Below are positions 43,958 through 54,163 of a stretch of DNA of 64,000 nt, piece after piece. The stretch covers positions 386,616,865 to 386,680,864 of the forward strand of contig OY856186.1 in the NCBI GenBank assembly GCA_963693315.1, read 5' to 3'. Position 1 is the first letter of the stretch; each line of letters starts with the position of its first letter. This DNA is from Diogma glabrata (lineage: Eukaryota; Arthropoda; Insecta; Diptera; Cylindrotomidae). The position numbers were made by a program, and so were the translations under genes. The notes beneath the pieces are model-generated. The model was not told where the DNA came from. It ran no database searches and was given only the letters and a program-made list of their open reading frames with translations.

Positions 43958-46042
43958 TGTTGACGATGGACAGATTTGCCTAAAAATAAAAAAAACAATA
44001 ATAATAGTCGAAAAGGTCACATTCATAAATACTTAGCACTGTCCTTCGTCAAAGTATTCTCGGCGATGCTGTTCCAGTCATTATTGTTGCGGCTGCTAGT
44101 TTTAGTCTGAAAAAAGGAAAACAAAATCATTTAATTAATATTTATCAATGTTTGTTAAAATAAAACTTAATTTAATGCGCTCATACGTCCCAAAAATCAC
44201 GACAGGCAAATCAATCACTAATCTGAAAAGAAATCAAATTCAATTTTATTCAAACAAATAATTAAAATTCAAAATTTATTTAACTAACCTTGGGTTTGTT
44301 GTTTGTTTTGGTTGAGTATGTCATTCTGACATTTAAACATAACAAACTTTTGTCGATGTAGCAGTCAACATCAAATAATTTTCACGCGCCGATAATGCAG
44401 TTTTCTTCGAACTAATTCCAATAGTTGATGTTGGCGCTGCTAGCGGGAAAAGGTTGGATTGGTTTTGTTATTTAATTGGTGATTTTTGAGACGGGGCTCT
44501 CTTCTTCGTTTTTTAGTCTTCTTGTCAAGTTGATCGAACTTGCTAGAAAATTCAATGTGTTTTTTAATTAAATAAGATTAAATTCAGAATATTGTGTATA
44601 AATATTTTACGCATTTTCAAATAAAGTTTTAAAACAAATTTTAAAAGTTGAGTTGAATTATTTCATCAGTGAAATGTTAAACTAAAAATAAAACTATATT
44701 ATGGTGACAACAACAACGCTGAACAGTTTTTCATAACGCTGTGATTTGGAACCTGGCACGTAAATTTATATATAAAAACGTGCCAGGAATAAGGTACGTA
44801 CATAAAAACTAAAAATTTACAACCGCTTGGCAGTATAACAGTCATATTTTTCTTTTGGTTTACATTTTTGGCGGTTATTGTGGAGTCGCATATGAAAATA
44901 AAATTATTCAGAAGAATCAGAATTATCTACAACAAGCGACAACAGCCTGCAGATCAACGAGGGAGGTTTAATTAGAAAGGAATATCCATTGAACCTGTGT
45001 AGGCACGTACATATATTAAATCAATAATTACTCCAGTCTACATATTCATCGAGAACGTGCGTTTGTGTAGGCACGTATATATATTCAATTCATCGAGAAC
45101 GTGCTTTTGTGTAGGCACGTATATATATTAAATCAATAATTACTCCAGTCCACATATACATCGATAACGTGCTTTTGTGTAGGCACGTACATATATTAAT
45201 TCAATAATTACTCCAGTCTACATATTCATCGAGAACGTGCTTTTGTGTAGGCACGTACATGCATTAAATCAATAATTACTCTAGTCTTCATATTCATCGA
45301 GATCGTGCCTTTGTGTAGGCACGTATATATATTAAATCAATAATTATTCCAGTCTGCATATTCATCGAGAACGTGCTCTTGTGTAGGCACGTACATATAT
45401 TAAATCAATAATTACTCTAGTCTGCATATTCATCGAGAACGTGCGTTTGTGTTGGCACGTACATATATTAAATTGATAATTACTCCAGTCTACATATTCA
45501 TCGAGAACGTGTTTTTGTGTAGGCACGTACATGTTTTAAATCAATAATTACTCTAGTCTGCATATTCATCGAGAACGTGCGTTTGTGTAGGCACGTACAT
45601 ATATTAAATTGATAATTACTCCAGTCTACATATTCATCGAGAACGTGCGTTTGTGTAGGCACGTGTATATATTAAATCAATAATTACTCCAGTCCACATA
45701 TACATCGAGAACGTGCTTTTGTGTAGGCACGTACATATATTAAATCAATAATTACTCCAGTCTACATATTCATCGAGAACGTGCTTTTGTGTAGGCACGT
45801 ATATATATTGAACCAACATTAGTTCCAGTTTGCATAGTCGTCAAGAACGCGCTTTTGTCTAGGCACGTATATAATAATCAGCATATTCTTCAAGGTGTGC
45901 TTTTGTGTAGGCACGTGTTATTTCAAGATCACCTATCATCGTTGTGCTATCCAGCTTGTCAGGCCTCTGACTTTTTTGTAACATCGATCATCAAATCAAA
46001 AATCAACTTAATACAGTCCACTGCCAGTCAGAGGCGCTAACA
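43958..46042 (+). repeat. BEL 5' LTR with internal hairpin array
   Basis: 2085 bp, unusually long because about 920 bp is a tandem array (44996-45920). Upstream of the array the perfect inverted pair CCTGGCACGT...ACGTGCCAGG (44752-44793 region) lies just beyond an AT-rich stretch. Ends are TG...CA. Confidence 0.97.
44996..45920. repeat. Tandem array of 68-bp hairpin units in the 5' LTR
   Basis: About 13 units of about 68 bp, with 15 GGCACGT sites, followed by two degenerate shortened units. Each junction reads ACGTGC-TTTTGTGTAG-GCACGT, so every unit carries a 6-bp stem with a 10-base loop. Two successive pairs of units share the same variants (CTCTAG/TCTGC then TTGAT/CTCC), showing duplication of a 136-bp dimer. 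The identical array is at 55202-56126. Confidence 0.93.
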
Positions 46043-46045
46043 TTT

Positions 46046-46065
46046 TGGTCCTTCGAGCCGGATTT
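46046..46065 (+). promoter_or_regulatory. BEL primer-binding site, complementary to tRNA-Tyr 3' end
   Basis: TGGTCCTTCGAGCCGGATTT starts 3 bases after the LTR. As far as I remember, its reverse complement equals the 3' end of insect tRNA-Tyr including CCA (AAATCCGGCTCGAAGGA + CCA). This is where the tRNA would prime minus-strand DNA synthesis. Confidence 0.8.
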
Positions 46066-46594
46066 TACGCCAGAACGGGAACATCATCGTCAGGAATCTG
46101 GTCACAAAACAAAACTATAGTCCAGCACCGAATGTAGTACCAGGTATTTTTTAAGAAAAGTAGTTTTAGCCTTAGTTATTAAATTATTTACATACTCCTT
46201 GAATATAATTGCTAGTTATCTCAAATTAAACACAAAAAGTTAATCAATTATTAAATTTAACAATTTTACACAAAAGGTTTATTTAAAAAAAAAAAAACCC
46301 AACTGCTTAATATTGATTGTCCACAAAATTAGTACTTTTCAAACAATCTTTAATATTACTTTCAACCAAAAGTGGTATATTACAATCAATTTTGATATAA
46401 AAACCGATACACTTTGCATCTTGGCGTAGTGGTGGGTATCAGTGGTCTTTTTGTCGTCGGTGAGGGGTTAAACCAAGTTCACAGTACGTGCTTCAAACAT
46501 TGTCAATTTGTATTTTAAAAACAGTTTAAATCCGAGTCCGAAATCTACTCACTGTCTCATTTACTCTCCTTAGCGCTATAGTCCAACCAGCAAT
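46066..46594 (+). other. BEL leader before gag-pol
   Basis: AT-rich untranslated leader of about 530 bases between the primer site and the ATG at 46595; no other feature seen. Confidence 0.6.
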
Positions 46595-49500
46595 ATGGCT
46601 GAATTAGAACTCCTCAAAAAGCAGCGAGCTGCATTCAAGGGCCAATTGACCAATTTTAAGACCCAAGTTCCAACTGCTGAGTCATTTGGAGCAGTCGAAG
46701 TTCTTCTTAGTCGGCTTCAACGTGTTTACGACAAGTATGACGGGGTCCAGTCAAAAATCGAGGTATTAGATGAATTTGCTACTCCTGATCGCTCTGTCTT
46801 TGAGGAAGAGTATAGTAAGTTAGAGATCGTGTTGAGAGACAAATTGCACGACCTCAAAAAATCGGAAGACAGTTCTCTGTCAACCTCATTTCACAATACG
46901 TCTCAGCATGAGTTAAATCCTACTACCAATGTCTCTGCCGGAGTTAGACTTCCAGAGCTTACACTGCCGTTCTTTAGTGGTTTGGAATCGGAGTGGTTAT
47001 CGTTTCGCGACATTTTTCTTGATTTAATCCACTCGAAGGTTTTAGATGAAACAGTTAAGTTCTTATATTTAATCTCAAGTATTCGAGCAGGGTCTGCGTT
47101 TGCACTAATCGAGAGTCTTCCCGTAACTGCGGCCAACTACACTGTAGCTTGGAAATTATTGTGCGACAAATATAATAACGAAATTTCGATTCAACGGCAC
47201 CATACCCGGGAACTCTATGACGCCCGAACTCCTCAGGAGCACTCAGCTAAAGCTCTCCAAATGTTTGTTGAGAAGATCTTCAAACATTATAATGCATTAA
47301 AATCCCTAAAGGTAGCTGTTTCTGAATGGGACTTAATTCTAGTTCACCACCTGATTCAACGATTGGACACGGCATCTAGGGTCCATGTGGTAAAACATAC
47401 CAAGCCAAATGATTTGCTTCGGTTTGACGAATTAATCCAACTGTTGCGTAACCGAGTGAGAGTGCTCGAGACATTAGCATCTACATCGGCTCACACTCAT
47501 TCTCGAGTGAATAAGTCATACAAACCAGTCACTCTAAATGTCACTCACGCACCGCCGGCAAGTGCATCCGAAAAATGCAGTTGTTGCTTGGGAAACCATC
47601 TGTTGGCTCATTGTCCAGAATTCTCCAGTACTAAATTCACGCCAAGATCCAGATATGATTTTATCAAGAATCGCCGTCTTTGTGGAAATTGTTTACGAGA
47701 TCGTCATCCTCTTAGTGAATGTCGTCAACCGCCGTGTCAAACTTGCGCACTCAAACACCATACATTATTACATTTCGAACGCAGCAATCAATTGCCCGAG
47801 GTTAAACTGCAATCAGTTGTAGCTAACTGTTCCGAATTTCAGTCACTCAATAATGATTGCAGTGAAGCGACGTGTGCTGCGGGAACCAGTCTGAAAGTCT
47901 CATCAGAGACTACATCAACCAAGTTCAGCAAGGTCATTCTTATCGGCACTGCTTTAGTACGAGCATCAGTTAATGATGGCATCCAACTCCTATGCAGAGC
48001 TCTATTAGATAGCGGCTCAACGATGAATTTTGTTACTACACAAACATGCAAATTGTTACAGGCACGTAAACACGTCACATCTAAAACTATTACCGGTATT
48101 GCTGGATCACAAACATTGATCAGACACAAAATCTATTTAAAAGTCTCTTCGTGTGTCTCGACCTTTGCTACGACGTTAAAATGTTATGTTCTCCCCACCA
48201 TTACCCATGAAATACCTTCTACAAGAGTTATGCTTCCCAAGCTAACCTTACCTGATCATATAAAATTGGCCGACCCTCACTTTAATGTACCAAATCGGAT
48301 CGACATCCTGTTGGGTGCTGAGATTTATCATTGTCTTTTCAAGGGGTCATCAATTCAACTACATCGCGACTTACCTCCATTTTACGAATCTGAATTGGGT
48401 TACGTGGTTAGTGGCAAGACGAACATTTCACATACTGCAAAGACTCAGTCTCAGTCTCACATAGCTTTGTGCAGCATTCAATCCCTCGAAGCTCAACTAA
48501 AACGGTTTTGGGAATTGGAATCAGTATCGTCTAAACCTGTGTGGTCTAAAGAAGAAATTTCTTGTGAATCTCATTTCAAGGAAAATGTCGAGAGATCTGT
48601 AGATGGCCGGTACACCGTCGCACTTCCTACAAATCCAAAATTGAACCAACTAGGTTCATCCGACCTGTCAGCGCGTCGTCAGTTTTATGCCCTAGAAACT
48701 CGTTTGCAGGGAAAACCTGAAATCTACGCTCAATATCAAGATTTTATGAATGAATACCATCTGTTGGGACATATGACCGCTGCACTAAACGACAGAGGTA
48801 ACTGCAATTTCTATTTGCCACATCATTACGTTATAAAGGATCAAAGTGAGACTACAAAGTTGCGCGTAGTATTCAATGCGTCCGCTAAATCTTCGTCTCT
48901 TGTTTCTCTAAACGATTGTCTGATGGTAGGCCCCACAATTCAACAGGATCTCGTGTCCATAATGCTTCGCTTCCGGAAACATATCGTTGCATTCAGTGCT
49001 GACATCGCTAAGATGTATCGGCAGATCAGAGTTCGAGAAGACCAACAAGACCTTCAACGAGTATTTTGGCGTATGAACCCTTCCGAACGTCTTCAAATTT
49101 TCAGGCTCGCCACTGTCACATACGGAACTGCAAGTGCCCCATTTTTGGCCACTCGGACGCTACACCAGCTTGCCAATGACGAACGTGTCAAATATCCAGA
49201 AGCATGTAAAATTCTCGATAATGACTTTTATGTGGATGATGTACTAACAGGAGCATCAACCATGTCAGAGGCCAGCCAACTGAAGACAGAGTTAATTGAA
49301 CTTCTAGCTCGTGGTGGCTTCGAACTACGAAAGTTTGTCTCCAATATGAAGCAACTATCATCACAAGATCACGACGCAACAACCGTTACCATTTTATTGG
49401 GAGTCATGTGGAATACGAAATCTGACCAGTTCGAAATGGTATTTGACCTACCCTCTACTGCTGCTCTTTGTACCAAGCGCACGCTACTATCGGAATTGTG

Positions 49501-51808
49501 CCAGATTTTTGATCCAATGGGTATTTGTGCTCCAATTGTTGTCACCGGAAAACTCATAATGCAAGCCATCTGGAAACTTCAAGCTCTGGGCTGGGATGAT
49601 CCCTTACCACTTCATATCGCGCAAACCTGGTCTAATTTCAAACAGGAATTAAATGCATTGCAACGGATCAACATTCCTCGGTTAATTACGTCCCCCGTTG
49701 CTGATCAGATCGAACTGCATGGTTTTTGCGACGCCTCCGAGCGAGCATACGGGTGTGCCTTGTATACTCGAACTATCTCCTCAACAAACCAATATCAAGT
49801 AAATCTCATTTGTGCGAAAACAAGAGTGTCACCGTTGAAGAAGGAGACGATCCCACGGTTGGAACTGTGCGCAGCAGTACTCTTATCAGAATTAACTCAG
49901 AAGGTTACGTCTGTCTTGAAAATGAATTTTTGTGCGGTATACCTTTGGACAGATTCACAAATCACGTTGCATCGAATTAAGTCAGAGCCATCAAAATATG
50001 CAGTATTTGTAGCAAATCGTCTTTCAAGGATTCAAGAACTTACGTCAGCTAATGATTGGTATTACGTTCCTACAGCTGCAAACCCAGCGGACTTAGCGTC
50101 TCGAGGACTTATGCCTTCGTCATTCTCTGCGGCATCACTTTGGTGGATAGGACCCGAGTTCTTGAAGAGCCATTCGTCAGCCTGGGCAATCTCACATGAC
50201 ATCAATCTACCAGATGAATTTGTGCACTTGGAGGTGCGTAAAACCAACGATCGTGGTTTAGTCCACTCTACAACAGATGATAACTCTCTTTTTGTTCGAT
50301 TTTCGTCTCTCACAAGGCTAATTCGAGTTGTTGCCTATATGATTCGTTTTACTGACAATGCAAGACATAGAGATATTCGAAAAGATAATGCGTCCATTTT
50401 TCTATTACCTAACGATATTAAAAATGCTACACTGTGTTTGATCCGAATGGTTCAACGAAGTAATTTTAGTGACGACATTCGGTGCATTAAAAAGACCAAG
50501 TATTGTTCACCTAGCAGTTCACTTCGATCTCTCGCGATATTCTTAGATAAAGACGGTATATTAAGAGTCGGCGGTCGTCTGAATAACGCAATGATTTCAG
50601 AGGATCAGAAACATCCGATCCTACTACCTGGTAATCATCCCTTCAGTGTATTAATCGTTCGACATGAGCACCAAAAATTGCTACACGCTGGGCCTCAATC
50701 ACTTTTATATAACCTTCGCTTGCAATATTGGATAACTGGTGGACGCAACTTATGCAGGACAATCGTCCATCAATGTGTTCGTTGTCATCGAATAAAACCG
50801 CAATTACGCAATCAAGTAATGGGTGAGTTGCCATCTGATAGAGTGAAATCCGTGGAGCGTCCATTTCTCATCGTCGGAGTAGATTTCTGTGGGCCATTTT
50901 CATATATCCAAACCAATAAAGCCAGAACAAGAATTAAATGCTACATTTGTCTCTTTGTCTGTTTCACCACCAAAGCAGTGCATTTGGAACTTGTGATGAG
51001 CGCCTCAACTGAATCCTTTTTGGCTTGCTTACGAAGGTTTATTGCTCGACGCGGGATATGCATTCGCATCTATTCGGACAATGCCACCAATTTCGTCGGA
51101 TCACGCTCGGAACTAAAGGAGCTTAAAACGTTATTTCTTTTTCAGTCATTTCAAGACACCAGCTTAAAATTCTGCTCCGAAAATGAAATAGAATGGAAGA
51201 CCATTCCTCCACGGTCTCCGCATTTTGGGGGTTTATGGGAGGCTGCGATCAAAAGTGCTAAGCATCATTTCAAACGCGCAGTTGGCAATGCAGCCCTTAC
51301 TGTGGAAGAACTCCTTACACTGATTTCACAAATCGAAGCATGTCTTAATTCTCGGCCTCTTACGCCCTTATCTAGTGATCCATTAGACTTGACCGCTCTC
51401 TCACCTGGTCATTTTATTATCGGTGCTCCTTTGACATCAATCCCAGAACCATCATTAATTGATTTGTCCAGAAACCGGTTGTCACGCTTGCAACGAATCC
51501 AACAAAATTTACATCAATTTTGGGAAAGATGGCACAAAGAATACTTATCGGAACTCCAACGACGACACAAGTGGCGTCAGGGCTCACATAACTTCCAAGT
51601 AGGGTCGTTAGTTATCCTCCAAGACGATAATGTACCACCATTAAAATGGAATTTAGGTCGCATAACAGCGTTACATCCTGGACAAGACGGGATCACTCGT
51701 GTGGTTACAGTCAAGACAGCACTGTCAGAATTAAAAAGAGCTGTCAATCGTATAAGTGTTCTACCAATTCATGACGAAAACAAGGTCGACGAAGGCGATA
51801 CTAAGTAA
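46595..51808 (+). CDS. BEL/Pao gag-pol polyprotein, 1737 aa, intact
   Basis: Starts at the ATG at 46595. Gag comes first, with a coiled-coil-like N-terminus and the LPELTLPFFSG...WLSFRDIF region typical of BEL gag. Zinc-knuckle cysteines follow at about 328-341 (CSCCLGNHLLAHC) and again near 365-395. Protease: ALLDSGSTMNF with D472. Reverse transcriptase: FSADIAKMYRQI (D803) and catalytic YVDD at 879-882. RNase H: GFCDASERAYG (D1046). Integrase zinc region from H1357 (HEHQKLLHAG...CVRCHRIK) and core D1430, D1495, E1549. The C-terminus has the BEL-type domain rich in Trp (KWRQGSHNFQVGSLVI). Length and domain order are normal, and no stop or missing catalytic residue was seen. Confidence 0.97.
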   Translation: MAELELLKKQRAAFKGQLTNFKTQVPTAESFGAVEVLLSRLQRVYDKYDGVQSKIEVLDEFATPDRSVFEEEYSKLEIVLRDKLHDLKKSEDSSLSTSFHNTSQHELNPTTNVSAGVRLPELTLPFFSGLESEWLSFRDIFLDLIHSKVLDETVKFLYLISSIRAGSAFALIESLPVTAANYTVAWKLLCDKYNNEISIQRHHTRELYDARTPQEHSAKALQMFVEKIFKHYNALKSLKVAVSEWDLILVHHLIQRLDTASRVHVVKHTKPNDLLRFDELIQLLRNRVRVLETLASTSAHTHSRVNKSYKPVTLNVTHAPPASASEKCSCCLGNHLLAHCPEFSSTKFTPRSRYDFIKNRRLCGNCLRDRHPLSECRQPPCQTCALKHHTLLHFERSNQLPEVKLQSVVANCSEFQSLNNDCSEATCAAGTSLKVSSETTSTKFSKVILIGTALVRASVNDGIQLLCRALLDSGSTMNFVTTQTCKLLQARKHVTSKTITGIAGSQTLIRHKIYLKVSSCVSTFATTLKCYVLPTITHEIPSTRVMLPKLTLPDHIKLADPHFNVPNRIDILLGAEIYHCLFKGSSIQLHRDLPPFYESELGYVVSGKTNISHTAKTQSQSHIALCSIQSLEAQLKRFWELESVSSKPVWSKEEISCESHFKENVERSVDGRYTVALPTNPKLNQLGSSDLSARRQFYALETRLQGKPEIYAQYQDFMNEYHLLGHMTAALNDRGNCNFYLPHHYVIKDQSETTKLRVVFNASAKSSSLVSLNDCLMVGPTIQQDLVSIMLRFRKHIVAFSADIAKMYRQIRVREDQQDLQRVFWRMNPSERLQIFRLATVTYGTASAPFLATRTLHQLANDERVKYPEACKILDNDFYVDDVLTGASTMSEASQLKTELIELLARGGFELRKFVSNMKQLSSQDHDATTVTILLGVMWNTKSDQFEMVFDLPSTAALCTKRTLLSELCQIFDPMGICAPIVVTGKLIMQAIWKLQALGWDDPLPLHIAQTWSNFKQELNALQRINIPRLITSPVADQIELHGFCDASERAYGCALYTRTISSTNQYQVNLICAKTRVSPLKKETIPRLELCAAVLLSELTQKVTSVLKMNFCAVYLWTDSQITLHRIKSEPSKYAVFVANRLSRIQELTSANDWYYVPTAANPADLASRGLMPSSFSAASLWWIGPEFLKSHSSAWAISHDINLPDEFVHLEVRKTNDRGLVHSTTDDNSLFVRFSSLTRLIRVVAYMIRFTDNARHRDIRKDNASIFLLPNDIKNATLCLIRMVQRSNFSDDIRCIKKTKYCSPSSSLRSLAIFLDKDGILRVGGRLNNAMISEDQKHPILLPGNHPFSVLIVRHEHQKLLHAGPQSLLYNLRLQYWITGGRNLCRTIVHQCVRCHRIKPQLRNQVMGELPSDRVKSVERPFLIVGVDFCGPFSYIQTNKARTRIKCYICLFVCFTTKAVHLELVMSASTESFLACLRRFIARRGICIRIYSDNATNFVGSRSELKELKTLFLFQSFQDTSLKFCSENEIEWKTIPPRSPHFGGLWEAAIKSAKHHFKRAVGNAALTVEELLTLISQIEACLNSRPLTPLSSDPLDLTALSPGHFIIGAPLTSIPEPSLIDLSRNRLSRLQRIQQNLHQFWERWHKEYLSELQRRHKWRQGSHNFQVGSLVILQDDNVPPLKWNLGRITALHPGQDGITRVVTVKTALSELKRAVNRISVLPIHDENKVDEGDTK

Positions 51809-52424
51809 CATGCTCGTCGTTACATAACTTGCGTTCAGATGTACCATCATCAAAACGGTTTAATATAACCGCGACTAAAATCATTCGTATTCTCCGTCTA
51901 CTAACTTGATGATACTTTGTTATAAGTGAACCACCAAACCTATGTCATTACATGTGCATCCAATAGGAGTTTGTTTCTATTTTGTTGATGTCACATACAC
52001 CATATCACTAACAGAATTTTTAAACTCTCCCCACTTACAAAGTAAGTAGCGATGAGTTGTTTATGTTTTAAATCCTGCAGCTAATCAAACCTTGTCAATT
52101 CGGCAAACAACTACAGTTGTTGCTAGGAACAAGTTGTTACAATTGTTGACCGCATTAGACAAAGATTGTCTAATTTCTTTTCACGTATCGAATACAAACG
52201 ACAAAAACATATTTACACATAGGTCATTGTTATCAGATGACCTTGTGCCAATTAATCGTTCAACCCAATGAAGTTGGATCAATTAATTCTAATGCTAATT
52301 AATAATATCATCCAAATTTATTCCAACCAGCCTAATCATTTGTCATCTTCGTCTGTATAATAAACAGAGACTTAGAGTTCATTTTCACATCACTTCGTAA
52401 CGTCATATTTATTTATTTGTGAAG

Positions 52425-52620
52425 AGCATTCTCACGGAACCACTAACGAAAGTGTCATTTATTTGTGAAGAGCATTCTCACGGAACCACTAACGAAAGTG
52501 TCATTTATTTGTGAAGAGCATTCTTACGGAACCATTAACGAAAGTGTCATTTATTTGTGAAGAGCATTCTCACGTCACCAACACTTTCGTCATGTTTTCG
52601 TGAAGAGAATTTAACCAACG
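52425..52620. repeat. Tandem repeat of about 57 bp in the BEL 3' region
   Basis: About 3.5 copies of a unit containing ATTTATTTGTGAAGAGCATT, CTCACGGAACCA and TAACGAAAGTGTC, nearly identical between copies; the last is degenerate. Confidence 0.85.
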
Positions 52621-52869
52621 AAAATATTGGTTCGAGTCTTCACAGTGTAAAAGAGTTGTGAACTCAAAATCACTAAAACTGACATAAGAAATCTAAAGGT
52701 CGAAAGACAATTCAAAGTGCAACGCGATCAAGAATTTACAACCTCGATCGGCTGTTACTTATTATCGTCGGTTTACAACTAGATCAGTAGAAGTGGGCAA
52801 ACTATTGCATCATAGTTCCATTATGTTCTTGGTATCAGTCTCGTCAACATGTTATAAAATGTGATCAAA

Positions 52870-53255
52870 CCTTCAGTTTCATTGATGCTCTGCATAATCA
52901 GCATGATTATCCGTTTAGTCGTCTTCAATGCTTTGCATAATTAATGTTTAATTTTTATTTTCTCTTCGGTTGCTACGCACACTCAATGATTAAACCTTTA
53001 GTCTTCGTCAATGCTTTGCATAATCAATGTTCAATTATTTGTTTTCGTCTTCGGTTGCTATGCACACTCAATGATTGAACATTTGATATTTGTCAATGCT
53101 CTGCATAATCCAGGTTTAATTACTCATTTCTTCGGTTGCTACGCACACTCAATCATTAAACATTTAGTCTTCGTCAATGCTCTGCATAATCCAGAGTTAA
53201 TCATTTATCTTCGGTTGCTATGCATACTCAATGATTAAACCTTCTGGTTTTCATT
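52870..53255. repeat. Tandem repeat of about 95-105 bp in the BEL 3' region
   Basis: About four diverged units, each with CAATGCTCTGCATAATC, TCTTCGGTTGCTA and GCACACTCAATGATTAAAC in fixed order. Confidence 0.8.
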
Positions 53256-54150
53256 AAACATTTTGGTCTTCTTCATGATTCTGCTTTAATTCATATTTAA
53301 AAAAAAAAAAAAAATTTTTCATTTTCATCAATACCATCGTTTTGACTCGTCTTCGAAAATATATACGAGTCTCCGGATTTTATGATCTGAATGTTCATCG
53401 TTTTAATTAACGTCATCTATTGTTCCACTCGGGAACCAGAGCCTATTGGTAGTTAGATCCAATCCGTAATCAATTCGCGTTACTCATGTACCAGCACTTC
53501 ACAACGTCATTTCCACTAGAGTCGTTGTCATTCTATATCGGGTCCATAAGGTCAGTACCTGTTTAACTGTACAGCGTCAACTCTTGTATAATATTCAACC
53601 AACCTCAACGGCGGAAAGTCCACTGATACTTACGGTAATGCGAACCGGTGAACTTCACATCTTGTCATAGCTGGCATCCTTTTTGATGTTTTATGCTCAT
53701 ATTAAATAAAGAAAAAAATACATGTTATTCCAACAATTGTTGTTAATATATTTATTCAAAAAATTCATTTTAGTAAACAAAAAAAACTCATGTTTTTTGT
53801 GTTTAAATAAAAAATAATAACTAATTAAATCAATAATTGTTAGAAGATTTAATTACATATAACTAATATCTTTCTATCAAGAATAATTGTTTAAAAAATA
53901 GAATAAGTATAAAACCTATTTTTAGTAACAAAATTTTCTGAATTAAAATTAGCTAGCATACAATTATCTGAATTAAAATTATTATAATTAGCCGAATTAA
54001 AGTTATTCTGAAACTAAAACTACAAGTGTTCATGTGACACTCTTAGGATAATCAGTCCAATTTGTTAAATTTCTGAATTTATAAATAACCAATCAGGTTA
54101 GTAGTTTTAGCCAAGTGATAGCTTATATAATTTAAATAAACCTATTTTTC

Positions 54151-54163
54151 AAAGGCGGGAATA
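54151..54163 (+). promoter_or_regulatory. BEL polypurine tract
   Basis: AAAGGCGGGAATA lies directly before the 3' LTR. A purine-rich run here is where plus-strand DNA synthesis would be primed. Confidence 0.75.

Larger units (their letters stand above)
51809..54150 (+). other. BEL 3' non-coding region
   Basis: About 2.3 kb between the polyprotein stop and the polypurine tract. It contains two short tandem arrays and a late AT-rich part (53690-54150). No envelope-like frame exists; a 75-codon frame at 53011-53238 is made of the repeat units. Confidence 0.8.

Noticed and set aside
44996..45920. CRISPR-like array
   Set aside because: Units are adjacent 68-bp repeats without unique spacers, inside a retrotransposon LTR of a eukaryotic genome.
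45855..46040. 61-codon frame at the LTR 3' end, repeated at 56061
   Set aside because: It lies within the hairpin array and LTR terminus and is duplicated only because the LTR is; no protein signature.
53011..53238. 75-codon frame in the BEL 3' region as an envelope remnant
   Set aside because: It consists of translated tandem-repeat units (the same CYAHS-type phrase twice) and has no envelope features.
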